From Polaribacter sp. (lineage in GTDB: Bacteria; Bacteroidota; Bacteroidia; Flavobacteriales; Flavobacteriaceae), in NCBI GenBank assembly GCA_029250685.1, contig JAQXEU010000028.1, forward strand, positions 62,001 to 126,000: a stretch of DNA of 64,000 nt, written 5' to 3'. A model generated the notes under the pieces. The model was given only the letters and a program-made list of their open reading frames with translations, did not search any database and was not told the DNA's origin. This document shows positions 8,597-16,823 of the stretch, piece after piece; position 1 is the first letter of the stretch; every line of letters starts with the position of its first letter. The position numbers and the translations under genes are program-made.

Positions 8597-9594
8597 TGAT
8601 TTTTCAACCAGGTTTTTGTTCTTAACTCTGCATTTTCTTTAATGTCTTGCCAAAAAAGATTGATGTCGCCAACATGATAATTTTTCATAAATGACATGAA
8701 AAATCGCATTGGGAACTTCGGATTTGTAGACCAAACCATGCCGTCAGTAATTACAATTTTTAATGCTTTTGAATACATTTTTCCACTTGAATATAAAAAC
8801 CCTTTGTGTTGTTCTAAAGTTGTTGCTTTAGAAGTATCCCAAGTAATTGGATTTGTAGTTACAGCACCATTATACACTGTTTTATTTTTTGGATATGTTC
8901 CTTTTTTTCGAGTATTCCAAGAAACAAAACCGCCAGTTTCATTTGGTTTTGTCATTGGTTTTAAGGCTTTAAACTCATTAGGTTTAATTCCCATTCCAAC
9001 AATATACGCAGCTATTAATCTTTTTTGCAATGGTTTTTCATCAAAGAAATCTTTTAACAATTGCGTTGTATGATTTGTTCCTTGACTGTGACTAGCAATA
9101 ATAATTGGACGATTATTATTGTAATTTTTTAAATAATATTCAAATGCTTTTTTTACATCTGCATACGCAATTTCAAATGCTTCCTTTCCTCCTTTTGCAT
9201 ATAAATCATACGATTTAATATGCGCTTGTCTGTATATAGGAACGTAAATTTTACCCGAAGTCGCAAATGGTGACGCTTGGTTTTCTACCGCTGTATATAC
9301 AATAGAATTATTTTGAACTGTATCATCAATTGGCGCATTCCAACGCAAATCTTTTTTATCCATCATTAATGTTGGGTACACATAAAAAACATCAGCTTTT
9401 AAATTATCAATATCAGCAACTGAATACTTTTTTAAACCTTCTGAATATTTTGTTGGCAAAACTGCCCAAGAACTTTCATCAGCATAATTTGGCGCAGTTG
9501 GAATGTTTTGTTTTTCAAAATTAACAGTTTGATATGAACTTTTACATGCAACTAAAAAAACCAATAAAAAAAGTGTAACGATTTTAAATTTCAT
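8593..9594 (-). CDS. DUF3089 lipoprotein, alpha/beta-hydrolase fold
   Basis: The 333-residue protein begins with a lipoprotein signal (FLLVFLVACKSS, lipidated Cys at about residue 17), so it is membrane-anchored outside the cytoplasm. The nucleophile elbow ASHSQG (GxSxG-like, with Ala at the first position) lies in the middle after NRPIIIASHSQGTNHTTQLL, and VFYVYPTL is the characteristic early DUF3089 segment. The family is predicted to be serine hydrolases or esterases; the substrate is unknown. The start is the ATG at 9594 rather than the TTG one codon upstream. It is last in a leftward run after DUF6165 and the acidic protein. Confidence 0.85.
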   Translation of the reverse strand: MKFKIVTLFLLVFLVACKSSYQTVNFEKQNIPTAPNYADESSWAVLPTKYSEGLKKYSVADIDNLKADVFYVYPTLMMDKKDLRWNAPIDDTVQNNSIVYTAVENQASPFATSGKIYVPIYRQAHIKSYDLYAKGGKEAFEIAYADVKKAFEYYLKNYNNNRPIIIASHSQGTNHTTQLLKDFFDEKPLQKRLIAAYIVGMGIKPNEFKALKPMTKPNETGGFVSWNTRKKGTYPKNKTVYNGAVTTNPITWDTSKATTLEQHKGFLYSSGKMYSKALKIVITDGMVWSTNPKFPMRFFMSFMKNYHVGDINLFWQDIKENAELRTKTWLKNH

Positions 9595-9602
9595 CAATAA
9601 AA

Positions 9603-10001
9603 TTATTCTGATTTATAATCTTCATAAGATTTCTCTTCAACTAAATCAGAACCTGTATATGTATTGATTTCTTTCTTTACGTCAGAACGATCATCATTTA
9701 CATAATAAACTGCGCGTGCTAAATCGATAAATGATTGACTAAAGTCATTTGCGCGTTCACATTCTCTAATATCATCTTCAATTTTCCATAATTTTTTGTT
9801 GACTTCTAACAAATCGTTCTGTAGTTTCTTCAAATGTGATTCGTCTTTTGCATCAGCATATATATTCTTTACAACTGGAGTTAACGAATTGTGTTCATTA
9901 TGAATATTCACCAATTTTTTTTCATCTTTTATTTTAGAAATTTTGATCTCTAAAATTGTGTACTTATCTATAATTTCTCCGTTAGAAACTTCTATTTTCA
10001 T
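9603..10001 (-). CDS. DUF6165 family protein
   Basis: The 132-residue protein opens with KIEVSNGEIIDKYTILEIK, which I recognise as the start of DUF6165, and is then mostly charged helix (KLWKIEDDIRECERANDFSQ) with a conserved FIDLARAVYYVNDDRSDVKK segment. No signal peptide or membrane segment is present. The family is unstudied as far as I know; in other bacteria it occurs near lipopolysaccharide or glycosyltransferase genes, which is not the case here. It lies 10 bases after the acidic 285-residue protein and 8 before the DUF3089 gene, so an operon is likely. Confidence 0.75.
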   Translation of the reverse strand: MKIEVSNGEIIDKYTILEIKISKIKDEKKLVNIHNEHNSLTPVVKNIYADAKDESHLKKLQNDLLEVNKKLWKIEDDIRECERANDFSQSFIDLARAVYYVNDDRSDVKKEINTYTGSDLVEEKSYEDYKSE

Positions 10002-10011
10002 ATGGTCTGTT

Positions 10012-10869
10012 TTATATAAATTTACGTTCTATCAATGCAAAAAAGCGCTCTTCATATTCTTCTTGATTTGCCCAATTATAATCAGGTTTTACCATTTTAT
10101 TAATAAATTTTTTGGCTTCTTTTTCTGTTTTAATTGTATTTAACTGAGAAACAACTCTATTAAACTCTTCTTGACTTCCATCAAAAAGGTTTTTTACAAA
10201 AGCAATTCTGTCATTTAATCCAATTTGAATATTTTGCTGCAATTGATCGTTTAATGATTTTTTAATTTCTGGTTTTTCAAATAAATCTGCAGCAACTTCA
10301 ACCGAAATTGTATCATCTAATTCCTCTTCTAAAGTAATTGCTTTTTTATCTTTTATTACTTTCTCTTCAACAACTGTTTGAGCAGCAAATAAGGTTTGTT
10401 CTAATTCATCAAAAGGTTGTTCTATAATTTCATTAACTGCTGCTTCACCCTTTGTTACATCGAGCGTAGTCGAGAAGTCTTCAACAATTGTTTCTTTTAC
10501 TTCAACCGCTACTGTTTCAACAACAACAACAACCTCTTTATCTATAAGCAACTCTTCTACTATTTTTTCATTTTTTTCGGTTATCGATTCAACCTCTGTA
10601 ATTTCATCTTCTTGTTTTTCTTCAACAACTTCTAAAACAACATCATCAACTTTTTCTTTAGCAGCATTTTTGATTTTCTCAACAAGCTCTTCTTTTGATT
10701 CTGTTGCGTTTGGCGTATCTTTTAAATACTCATCAACATACGCTAAAACCGTTAGTTTTTCATAAACTTCGTACGCTTTTTCTTTTAACGCCAACACATC
10801 TTCTTTGTTTTTTAATTGCAAAATGTTGTGTGCAATACTCGTTAAATCGGCTGCTAATTTTTTGTGCAT
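10012..10869 (-). CDS. Conserved hypothetical protein with long acidic low-complexity middle
   Basis: I do not recognise this 285-residue protein. Residues 1-70 look like a folded helical domain (KKLAADLTSIAHNILQLKNK). Residues about 75-190 are a Glu/Val-rich, probably disordered linker (EVVVVVETVAVEVKET). The C-terminal 90 residues return to helical sequence (LNDQLQQNIQIGLNDRIAFV, then YNWANQEEYEERFFALIERK). No signal peptide. A 27-base interspersed-repeat-like element lies in frame inside the linker at 10453-10479 and encodes DFSTTLDV. It heads the leftward unit with DUF6165 and DUF3089. Confidence 0.75.
   Translation of the reverse strand: MHKKLAADLTSIAHNILQLKNKEDVLALKEKAYEVYEKLTVLAYVDEYLKDTPNATESKEELVEKIKNAAKEKVDDVVLEVVEEKQEDEITEVESITEKNEKIVEELLIDKEVVVVVETVAVEVKETIVEDFSTTLDVTKGEAAVNEIIEQPFDELEQTLFAAQTVVEEKVIKDKKAITLEEELDDTISVEVAADLFEKPEIKKSLNDQLQQNIQIGLNDRIAFVKNLFDGSQEEFNRVVSQLNTIKTEKEAKKFINKMVKPDYNWANQEEYEERFFALIERKFI
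10453..10479. repeat. REP-like interspersed palindromic element inside a coding region
   Basis: The sequence TGTTACATCGAGCGTAGTCG followed by AGAAGTC contains the near-palindromic core CGAGCGTAGTCGAGA. From memory, this closely resembles the TGTCACTTCGAGCGYAGTCGAGAAGT element scattered through many Flavobacteriaceae genomes, usually between genes. Here it lies in frame in the disordered linker of the 285-residue protein. It is locally GC-rich against its AT-rich surroundings. Confidence 0.6.
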
Positions 10870-10909
10870 AAGTTGATAAATTAATTGATGCTCGGCATCT
10901 TTTTTTTAA

Positions 10910-10917
10910 TAAATTTG
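10910..10917 (+). promoter_or_regulatory. TAnnTTTG promoter -7 box for tdk-alr (TAAATTTG)
   Basis: A perfect match in the divergent gap, 54 bases before the tdk ATG. Confidence 0.5.
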
Positions 10918-10971
10918 TAAGACTTGAAGTAAAATAGAGTTTTAATCATATTTCAAGCATAAAAATACAAA

Positions 10972-11616
10972 ATGTTTCTCGAAAATACGGTAAATCATAC
11001 AGAACAATTTGGTTGGATTGAAGTTATTTGTGGCTCAATGTTTTCTGGTAAAACAGAAGAATTGATTCGCAGATTAAAAAGAGCGCAATTTGCAAAACAG
11101 CGTGTAGAAATTTTTAAACCTGCGGTTGATACAAGATACGACGAGGATGAAGTAGTTTCTCACAACGACAATCGCATTCGTTCAACGCCAGTTCCTTCAT
11201 CAGCAAATATTAGATTATTAGCAAATAATGTTGATGTTGTTGGTATTGATGAAGCGCAGTTTTTTGACGAAGAAATTGTTGCTGTTTGTAATGATTTAGC
11301 AAACAGAGGCGTTCGTGTTATAGTTGCTGGTTTAGACATGGATTTCAAAGGAAAACCTTTTGGGCCCATGCCAGCGTTAATGGCAACTGCAGAGTATGTA
11401 ACTAAAGTTCATGCGGTTTGTACTCATACAGGAAATTTAGCACATTACAGCTTTAGAAAAGCACAAAATGACAACCTTGTTTTATTAGGTGAAGTTGACG
11501 AATACGAGCCTCTAAGTAGAGCTGCTTATTACAAAGCTTTGCGATTACAACAAGAAAAAATTGCATCAGAAAAATTGGAATCTAATTTAAAAGATTCTGA
11601 AACAACTTCAGAATAA
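10972..11616 (+). CDS. tdk: Thymidine kinase (type II)
   Basis: Phosphorylates thymidine to dTMP in the salvage pathway. The 214-residue protein has the P-loop [14 protein letters not shown] (about residues 22-35), the Asp-Glu pair in [12 protein letters not shown], and the lasso region up to [13 protein letters not shown]. The type II family usually carries four zinc-binding cysteines in a CxxC...CxxC pattern near the C-terminus; here only one remains ([11 protein letters not shown]) and the last pair is replaced by SRAAY. I believe this is common in Bacteroidota members. Alr begins on the base after its stop codon. Confidence 0.95.
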   Translation: MFLENTVNHTEQFGWIEVICGSMFSGKTEELIRRLKRAQFAKQRVEIFKPAVDTRYDEDEVVSHNDNRIRSTPVPSSANIRLLANNVDVVGIDEAQFFDEEIVAVCNDLANRGVRVIVAGLDMDFKGKPFGPMPALMATAEYVTKVHAVCTHTGNLAHYSFRKAQNDNLVLLGEVDEYEPLSRAAYYKALRLQQEKIASEKLESNLKDSETTSE

Positions 11617-12717
11617 ATGAATAATCACATAACTGTTTTAGAAATTGACGGAAATGCTTTAAAACATAATCTTCAATATTTTAAAAATAAACTAGAAAAC
11701 GACACTAAAGTTTTAGTGGTTGTAAAAGCATTTGGTTATGGAAGTGAAGCTTCAGAAATTGCAAAGTATTTAGAAAATGATGTAGATTATTTTGCTGTTG
11801 CTTATACTGATGAGGGAATTGCTTTGCGAAACTCAGGAGTTACAAAACCAATTTTAGTTTTACATCCGCAAATACCAAACCTAGAACTGATTATTAAACA
11901 TCAATTGGAACCAAATCTATATAATTTTACGATTCTAAATGCTTTTTTAGAATTAGCAGATTCAAAATTATTGTTGAATTACCCTATTCATATTAAGTTT
12001 AACACTGGTTTAAACAGAATCGGATTTTGGCATACTGATGTTCCGTTAATTTTATCAAATATTGCGGCAACAAATCATGTAAAAATCGAATCACTTTTTT
12101 CTCATTTAGCAGCAAGCGATGATGTCAATGAAAAAGAATTCACAACAAACCAAATCAATGATTTTGCTTTTATTGTAAAACAGTTTTACACACATTTAAA
12201 TTACAAACCAATGGTTCATCTTTTAAATACTTCTGGAATTGTAAATTATCCGCAAGCGCAATTTGATATGGTTCGCTTAGGAATCGGTTTGTACGGTTTT
12301 GGAAATAATAAAAAAGAAACCAATCAACTTAAAAATGTCGTTTCTTTAAAGTCAATTATTTCTCAAATACATTTAATCAAACCTGGCGATTCTGTTGGAT
12401 ATAATAGAGCGTTTACTGCAAATAAACAGATGAAAATTGGAACAATTCCGGTTGGTCATGCAGATGGAATCTCAAGAAAACTAGGAAATAAAAAATATTC
12501 GGTTTCAGTAAATAATCAACCAGCAAAAATTATTGGAAATGTCTGCATGGACATGATTATGATTGATGTCACCAATATTGATTGTAAAGAAACTGATGAA
12601 GTCATCATCTTTAATTCTCAAGAAATGCTAGAAGAAATGGCAACTAATTCTGAGACAATTTCGTACGAAGTTTTAACCGCAATTTCTCAGCGTGTAAAAA
12701 GATTACTGAAATGTTAA
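11617..12717 (+). CDS. alr: Alanine racemase
   Basis: Interconverts L- and D-alanine with PLP, supplying D-Ala for peptidoglycan. The 366-residue protein has the PLP lysine in VVKAFGYGSEA (Lys about residue 34), the barrel segments KFNTGLNRIGF and MVRLGIGLYGFG, and the catalytic Tyr in SVGYNRAFTAN. The PLP motif reads KAFGYG rather than the usual KANAYGHG, which is conservative. The ATG follows the tdk stop directly, so translation is probably coupled. Confidence 0.95.
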   Translation: MNNHITVLEIDGNALKHNLQYFKNKLENDTKVLVVVKAFGYGSEASEIAKYLENDVDYFAVAYTDEGIALRNSGVTKPILVLHPQIPNLELIIKHQLEPNLYNFTILNAFLELADSKLLLNYPIHIKFNTGLNRIGFWHTDVPLILSNIAATNHVKIESLFSHLAASDDVNEKEFTTNQINDFAFIVKQFYTHLNYKPMVHLLNTSGIVNYPQAQFDMVRLGIGLYGFGNNKKETNQLKNVVSLKSIISQIHLIKPGDSVGYNRAFTANKQMKIGTIPVGHADGISRKLGNKKYSVSVNNQPAKIIGNVCMDMIMIDVTNIDCKETDEVIIFNSQEMLEEMATNSETISYEVLTAISQRVKRLLKC

Positions 12718-12764
12718 AATTTTCTTAAATTCGCAGAACTATTAACTGTTAAAATTAATAAAAC

Positions 12765-13178
12765 ATGGGAATGCTTAAAGAATTTAAAGATTTTGCGGTA
12801 AAAGGAAACTTGGTAGACATTGCAGTTGGTTTTGTAATGGGTGCAGCTTTTAAACAAGTGGTAACTTCATTTACAGGAGGTATTGTTTCTCCACTAATTG
12901 GCTTAGTCTTTAAAGCTGATTTTAGAGATTTAAAATACGTAGTTACTGAAGGTGTCGCAGATGCAACTGGAAAAGTAACTGGAGAAGTTGCAATTTTATA
13001 TGGTGATTTTTTAACCAACGTAATCGACTTTATTATTGTAGCATTTGTGATGTTTATGATCATAAAAGGAATTAATGCAACTAAGAAAAAAGAAGAAGCT
13101 GCAGCTCCTGCTCCTCCAGCCGGACCGAGTCAAGAAGATTTATTAGCTGAAATTAGAGATTTATTAGCTAAGAAATAA
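12765..13178 (+). CDS. mscL: Large-conductance mechanosensitive channel MscL
   Basis: An inner-membrane channel that opens under membrane tension to release solutes during osmotic downshock. The 137-residue protein shows the N-terminal amphipathic helix (MLKEFKDFAVKGN), TM1 with NLVDIAVGFVMGAAF, a periplasmic loop, TM2 (FLTNVIDFIIVAFVMFMII) and the C-terminal helix EDLLAEIRDLLAKK that forms the cytoplasmic bundle. An Ala/Pro-rich linker precedes that helix. A strong terminator follows directly. Confidence 0.97.
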   Translation: MGMLKEFKDFAVKGNLVDIAVGFVMGAAFKQVVTSFTGGIVSPLIGLVFKADFRDLKYVVTEGVADATGKVTGEVAILYGDFLTNVIDFIIVAFVMFMIIKGINATKKKEEAAAPAPPAGPSQEDLLAEIRDLLAKK

Positions 13179-13200
13179 GGACCTTATTTTATATAAAATT

Positions 13201-13232
13201 AAAACCGAAGCAGATTGTGCTTCGGTTTTTTT
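13201..13232 (+). terminator. Intrinsic terminator after mscL
   Basis: AAAACCGAAGCA pairs with TGCTTCGGTTTT around a 5-base loop, followed by a T run. The A run on the other side may also let it serve the convergent MOSC gene. Confidence 0.85.
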
Positions 13233-13262
13233 ATTTTACAAGAGTTAAAAAATTATCTTTTT

Positions 13263-13820
13263 TTAAATCTCTTTTGCAATTCTTTTTGCAACATACAAAT
13301 CGGCAATTGTTGAATTTTCTGGACAACTGTTAATTTGCTCAAAGACATCGCCAGCTTTTACAAAACCAGTTTGTACAACTTTAAAATAAACGCCACAAAA
13401 AGTGGTATTCCAAAATTGTTTTACAATTTTCATGTCATCAAAACGAACTCCTAATTTCCAACAAGGATTTCTTTGAACCGTTGCTTCTAAAATTGTATCG
13501 CCAACTTTAAAAGTATCACCTTGATGAATGCTGGTTTCATCCAAATCATCAATCGTTAAATTTTCTCCGAAAATCCCCATTTCGAGATCTAAATCCGGAT
13601 ACAACTCTTTAAAGTAATCGTAGTGTTTTAAAGAATATCCATAAACAGCTTGTAAAATTCCACCATGATTTTCACGATTACAAATTACATCGCCTTTTAC
13701 ATCTTCAGTATCCAAAAAAATGGGAGCATCAACCGAATATTTAAAAATTCCTGTTGCAACCTGTTTTCCTTTCCAGTTGATTTCTTTTCTTTCCCCAATA
13801 TTTGTTGAAATGATTTTCAT
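13263..13820 (-). CDS. MOSC domain protein (YiiM-like)
   Basis: The 185-residue protein carries the MOSC fold of the C-terminal domain of molybdenum-cofactor sulfurases. The conserved cysteine is in VQRNPCWKLGVRF (about residue 119), and NRENHGGILQAVYGY is the typical preceding segment. YiiM-type single-domain MOSC proteins have been linked to reduction of N-hydroxylated bases together with molybdenum cofactor; that link is from the family, not from this context. It starts 2 bases after the GH3-like gene ends, suggesting co-transcription. Confidence 0.88.
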   Translation of the reverse strand: MKIISTNIGERKEINWKGKQVATGIFKYSVDAPIFLDTEDVKGDVICNRENHGGILQAVYGYSLKHYDYFKELYPDLDLEMGIFGENLTIDDLDETSIHQGDTFKVGDTILEATVQRNPCWKLGVRFDDMKIVKQFWNTTFCGVYFKVVQTGFVKAGDVFEQINSCPENSTIADLYVAKRIAKEI

Positions 13821-13822
13821 AA

Positions 13823-15319
13823 TTATTCTTTTAAAAAGTCTTGCAACACATCTGCAATTTTCCGATTATCAGACAATTGCGGGATTTTATTTTGTCCGCC
13901 AAATTTCCCAATCGACTTCATATACTCGTGAAATCCACCTTTTTTTACTTTTGTAATTACTAACGGACGCAAAACTTTACCGTCAATTAAATCTTGATAA
14001 TAAATATTTTGTTCTTGCATAGAAGCATCAACTTTTGTAGCAAATTCTTCTAAGTTTTTAGGTTCATTTTCAAACTCAATGAACCATTCGTGAAACGGCA
14101 ATCCACTTTCTGGATTCACTTGTGGCGCAACCGTAAACTCACTGATATTAATTCCTGTTTTTTTGATAGAATCGTTCAATGCTTTTTCAACTTCTTTACC
14201 AATCACGTGTTCTCCAAAAGCAGAAATAAAATGCTTAATTCTACCAGTAACTTTTATTCGATACGGTTTTGTTGATGTAAATTCAACAGTATCACCAATA
14301 TTATACCCCCAAAGTCCGGCGTTTGTATTTAAAATGATTACGTAATTCACGGCCATTTTCACCTCTTTTATAGAAATCCTGGTTGGGTTTTCTTCATAAA
14401 ATTCTGATGCTGGAATAAATTCATAGAAAATTCCAGAGTTTAATTGCAGCAATAATCCTGGTTCTGTTTGCGAATCTTGATATGCGATAAATCCTTCAGA
14501 AGCTGGATATAATTCTACATAATCAATTTTTTTACCGATTAAACTTTCGAACTTATTTTTATAAGGTTCAAAGTTAACACCACCATACACAAAGAAGTTG
14601 AAATTTGGAAAAATCTCAGCAATTGGTTTTCCTGTTTTCTCAATTAATTTCTCAAAATACATTTGTACCCAAGAGGGAATTCCGCTAATTACAGACATAT
14701 TTTTATCAACCGTTTCTTCTACAATTGCGTTTACTTTGGTGTCCCAATCTTCAATACAGTTGGTCTCCCAACTTGGCAATCTATTTTTCAATAAATATTG
14801 CGGAACGTAATGCGCAACGATTCCACTCAATCGACCTAATTGAATTCCATTTTTGTTTTCTAAAACTGGGCTTCCTTGCAAGAAAATCATTTTTCCGTTA
14901 ACAAAACTTGCGTCTTTTTTTTCTGCGATATAAAACAACAATGCATTTCTTGCTGCTTTAATGTGTGTTGGCATCGATTCTTTAGTAATCGGAATGTATT
15001 TTGCGCCAGAAGTTGTTCCAGAAGTTTTGGCAAAATAAAGCGGTTTTCCTTTCCACAAAACATCTTTTTCTCCAGCAACAATTCTATCAACATAAGAACG
15101 TAAACCTTCATAATCTTGAACTTTTACGCGCTTTTTAAAATCGGAATAGGACTTAATGTTTTTAAAATCATGATCTTTTCCAAATGCAGTATGTGCAGCT
15201 GTTTTAATCAGTTTTTTAAAAACTTTCTCTTGTGTTTTATGTGGATTGTTTGACCATTTGTAAACTTTTTTAATAGCTTGTTTGGCAAATGGAATTGCAA
15301 AAATAGATTTAAGACTCAT
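13823..15319 (-). CDS. GH3 auxin-responsive promoter family protein (acyl-adenylate-forming)
   Basis: The 498-residue protein has the GH3/firefly-luciferase adenylation pattern: the ATP-binding loop in FAKTSGTTSGAKYIPIT (about residues 101-117), YVELYPASEGFIAYQ, NIGDTVEFTSTKPYRIKVTG and a C-terminal GH3-like lobe ending around EYMKSIGKFGGQNKIPQLSD. Plant GH3 enzymes join amino acids to jasmonate or auxin; bacterial relatives are widespread in Bacteroidota with unknown acyl substrates. Its ATG overlaps the M23 peptidase stop by one base (TAATG), so the two are translationally coupled, hinting at an envelope role by association only. Confidence 0.88.
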   Translation of the reverse strand: MSLKSIFAIPFAKQAIKKVYKWSNNPHKTQEKVFKKLIKTAAHTAFGKDHDFKNIKSYSDFKKRVKVQDYEGLRSYVDRIVAGEKDVLWKGKPLYFAKTSGTTSGAKYIPITKESMPTHIKAARNALLFYIAEKKDASFVNGKMIFLQGSPVLENKNGIQLGRLSGIVAHYVPQYLLKNRLPSWETNCIEDWDTKVNAIVEETVDKNMSVISGIPSWVQMYFEKLIEKTGKPIAEIFPNFNFFVYGGVNFEPYKNKFESLIGKKIDYVELYPASEGFIAYQDSQTEPGLLLQLNSGIFYEFIPASEFYEENPTRISIKEVKMAVNYVIILNTNAGLWGYNIGDTVEFTSTKPYRIKVTGRIKHFISAFGEHVIGKEVEKALNDSIKKTGINISEFTVAPQVNPESGLPFHEWFIEFENEPKNLEEFATKVDASMQEQNIYYQDLIDGKVLRPLVITKVKKGGFHEYMKSIGKFGGQNKIPQLSDNRKIADVLQDFLKE

Positions 15320-16194
15320 TATTTAAAATCTATATAATTTGTAGGATTTACAGGGTAACTATTGTACCATAATTCGAAATGCAAATGCGGCCCCGTTGTT
15401 AATTCACCTGTTGAGCCAACAGTTGCAATTGCTTCGCCAGATTTCACAAAATCACCTTGTTCTTTTAACAATGCTCCGTTGTGTTTATACACAGAAATAA
15501 ATCCAGTTCCGTGTTCAATAATCATCACATAACCCGTTTCTGTTGTCCATTCAGAGAAAATAACTCTTCCGTCTTCAATTGCTTTAACTGGCGTTCCTGT
15601 CTTTTGAGAAATATCTATTGCAAAATGTTTATTATCTGCATTAAATTCTTGCGTTATATTCCCAGTTATCGGTGCAAAAAACACCATATCAATTTTGTTT
15701 TCTGCTTTATCAAATAAAGGAAAACGGTCTTTACTTTCTATTTTTTCTCTAAACAAAGAATCTGCTTTTGTAGCATTTAACTTTTTTTCATCTACATCCG
15801 TTAAACTACTCTTTTTTAAAGAATCAAAATCTATTTCTGTAATTGGAGTATCTCCAGATAAAATTGGCAGTAAAACTTTGGTGTAATTTTCTATTAAACG
15901 CAATCTGTTTTTTATAGAATCTGTTTCGTATAACAACTTAGAAGCGTCTTTTTTTAATTGTGTAGAAGCATAACCTGGAATGTATTCTCTAATTGGCGTG
16001 TACGCAATTAAAACAGTTGTTAATGCCACTAAAATGATTGAAAAAACACCGCCATAAACAAAGATATTTAAGATGGTTAACTTAAAAGACAAACGTTCTT
16101 GAAATGTATCTTCGTTTAACACAACCAATCTGTATTTATTGGTTATTTTCTGTCTGAATTTACTTTTTTTTTGCTTCTTTTTTGCCACGGACAT
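15319..16194 (-). CDS. M23 family membrane-anchored metallopeptidase
   Basis: The 291-residue protein has a basic cytoplasmic N-terminus, one membrane segment (about residues 40-62, NIFVYGGVFSIILVALTTVL) and a periplasmic LytM domain. Zinc ligands are visible in HFAIDIS (HxxxD) and in GPHLHFELW (HxH), so the enzyme should be an active peptidoglycan endopeptidase or a septal/cell-shape factor. A stretch of about 100 residues between membrane and catalytic domain resembles the coiled region of similar proteins. It has its own promoter box at 16209 and is coupled to the GH3-like gene downstream. Confidence 0.92.
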   Translation of the reverse strand: MSVAKKKQKKSKFRQKITNKYRLVVLNEDTFQERLSFKLTILNIFVYGGVFSIILVALTTVLIAYTPIREYIPGYASTQLKKDASKLLYETDSIKNRLRLIENYTKVLLPILSGDTPITEIDFDSLKKSSLTDVDEKKLNATKADSLFREKIESKDRFPLFDKAENKIDMVFFAPITGNITQEFNADNKHFAIDISQKTGTPVKAIEDGRVIFSEWTTETGYVMIIEHGTGFISVYKHNGALLKEQGDFVKSGEAIATVGSTGELTTGPHLHFELWYNSYPVNPTNYIDFK

Positions 16195-16208
16195 TTTTCT
16201 ATGAATTA

Positions 16209-16216
16209 CAAATATA
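16209..16216 (-). promoter_or_regulatory. TAnnTTTG promoter -7 box (TATATTTG)
   Basis: A perfect match on the minus strand, 14 bases before the M23 peptidase ATG, in the 41-base gap after nadD. The leader would be about 10 bases. Confidence 0.5.
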
Positions 16217-16235
16217 CAACGAAAAAATAGGGAAA

Positions 16236-16817
16236 CTATTTTCTATAAAAATTCATCTCATCAATATAATTCCATACCGAATTAGACAACATAGGTTGAA
16301 TGTTTTTTTCTTCTTGAATTCCCTTACGGATTTGTGTAGAAGAAATCTGAATTATTGGTGAATCTATTTTATGAATCTTTAGATGATTATCGAATTGTGT
16401 TTCTGTTTTTCCTTCAGAAATTCTTGGATACACATAAATATGATGATGCTCTAAAATGGTTTCATAGTTTTTCCATTTATGAAAACTTTTTAAATTGTCT
16501 TCGCCCATAATTAAACTAAAATTATGTTCTGGAAATTTATCTGAAATATGCGCCAGTGTATGAACCGTATAATTTGGTTGGGGTAAATCGAATTCTATTT
16601 TAGATGCTTTTATTTTAGGATAATTTTCAGTTGCTAAATCAACCAATTGCAAACGATGATAATTATCTAACAAAGAGCTTTTTTTCTTAAACGGATTTTG
16701 TGGTGTAACAACCATCCAAACTTCATCTAAATCAGAATTTTCTGACATGTGATTGGCAATGATTAAATGCCCAACATGAATTGGATTGAAAGTACCAAAG
16801 TATAAACCAATTTTCAT
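16236..16817 (-). CDS. nadD: Nicotinate-nucleotide adenylyltransferase
   Basis: Adenylates nicotinate mononucleotide to deamido-NAD in NAD biosynthesis. The 193-residue protein has the nucleotidyltransferase motif GTFNPIHVGHL (residues 8-18) and the second signature ISSTQIRKG near residue 158. Length is normal. It sits 6 bases after gmk in a yicC-gmk-nadD run, a gene order I have seen in Flavobacteriia. Confidence 0.96.
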   Translation of the reverse strand: MKIGLYFGTFNPIHVGHLIIANHMSENSDLDEVWMVVTPQNPFKKKSSLLDNYHRLQLVDLATENYPKIKASKIEFDLPQPNYTVHTLAHISDKFPEHNFSLIMGEDNLKSFHKWKNYETILEHHHIYVYPRISEGKTETQFDNHLKIHKIDSPIIQISSTQIRKGIQEEKNIQPMLSNSVWNYIDEMNFYRK

Positions 16818-16823
16818 TTTTAC

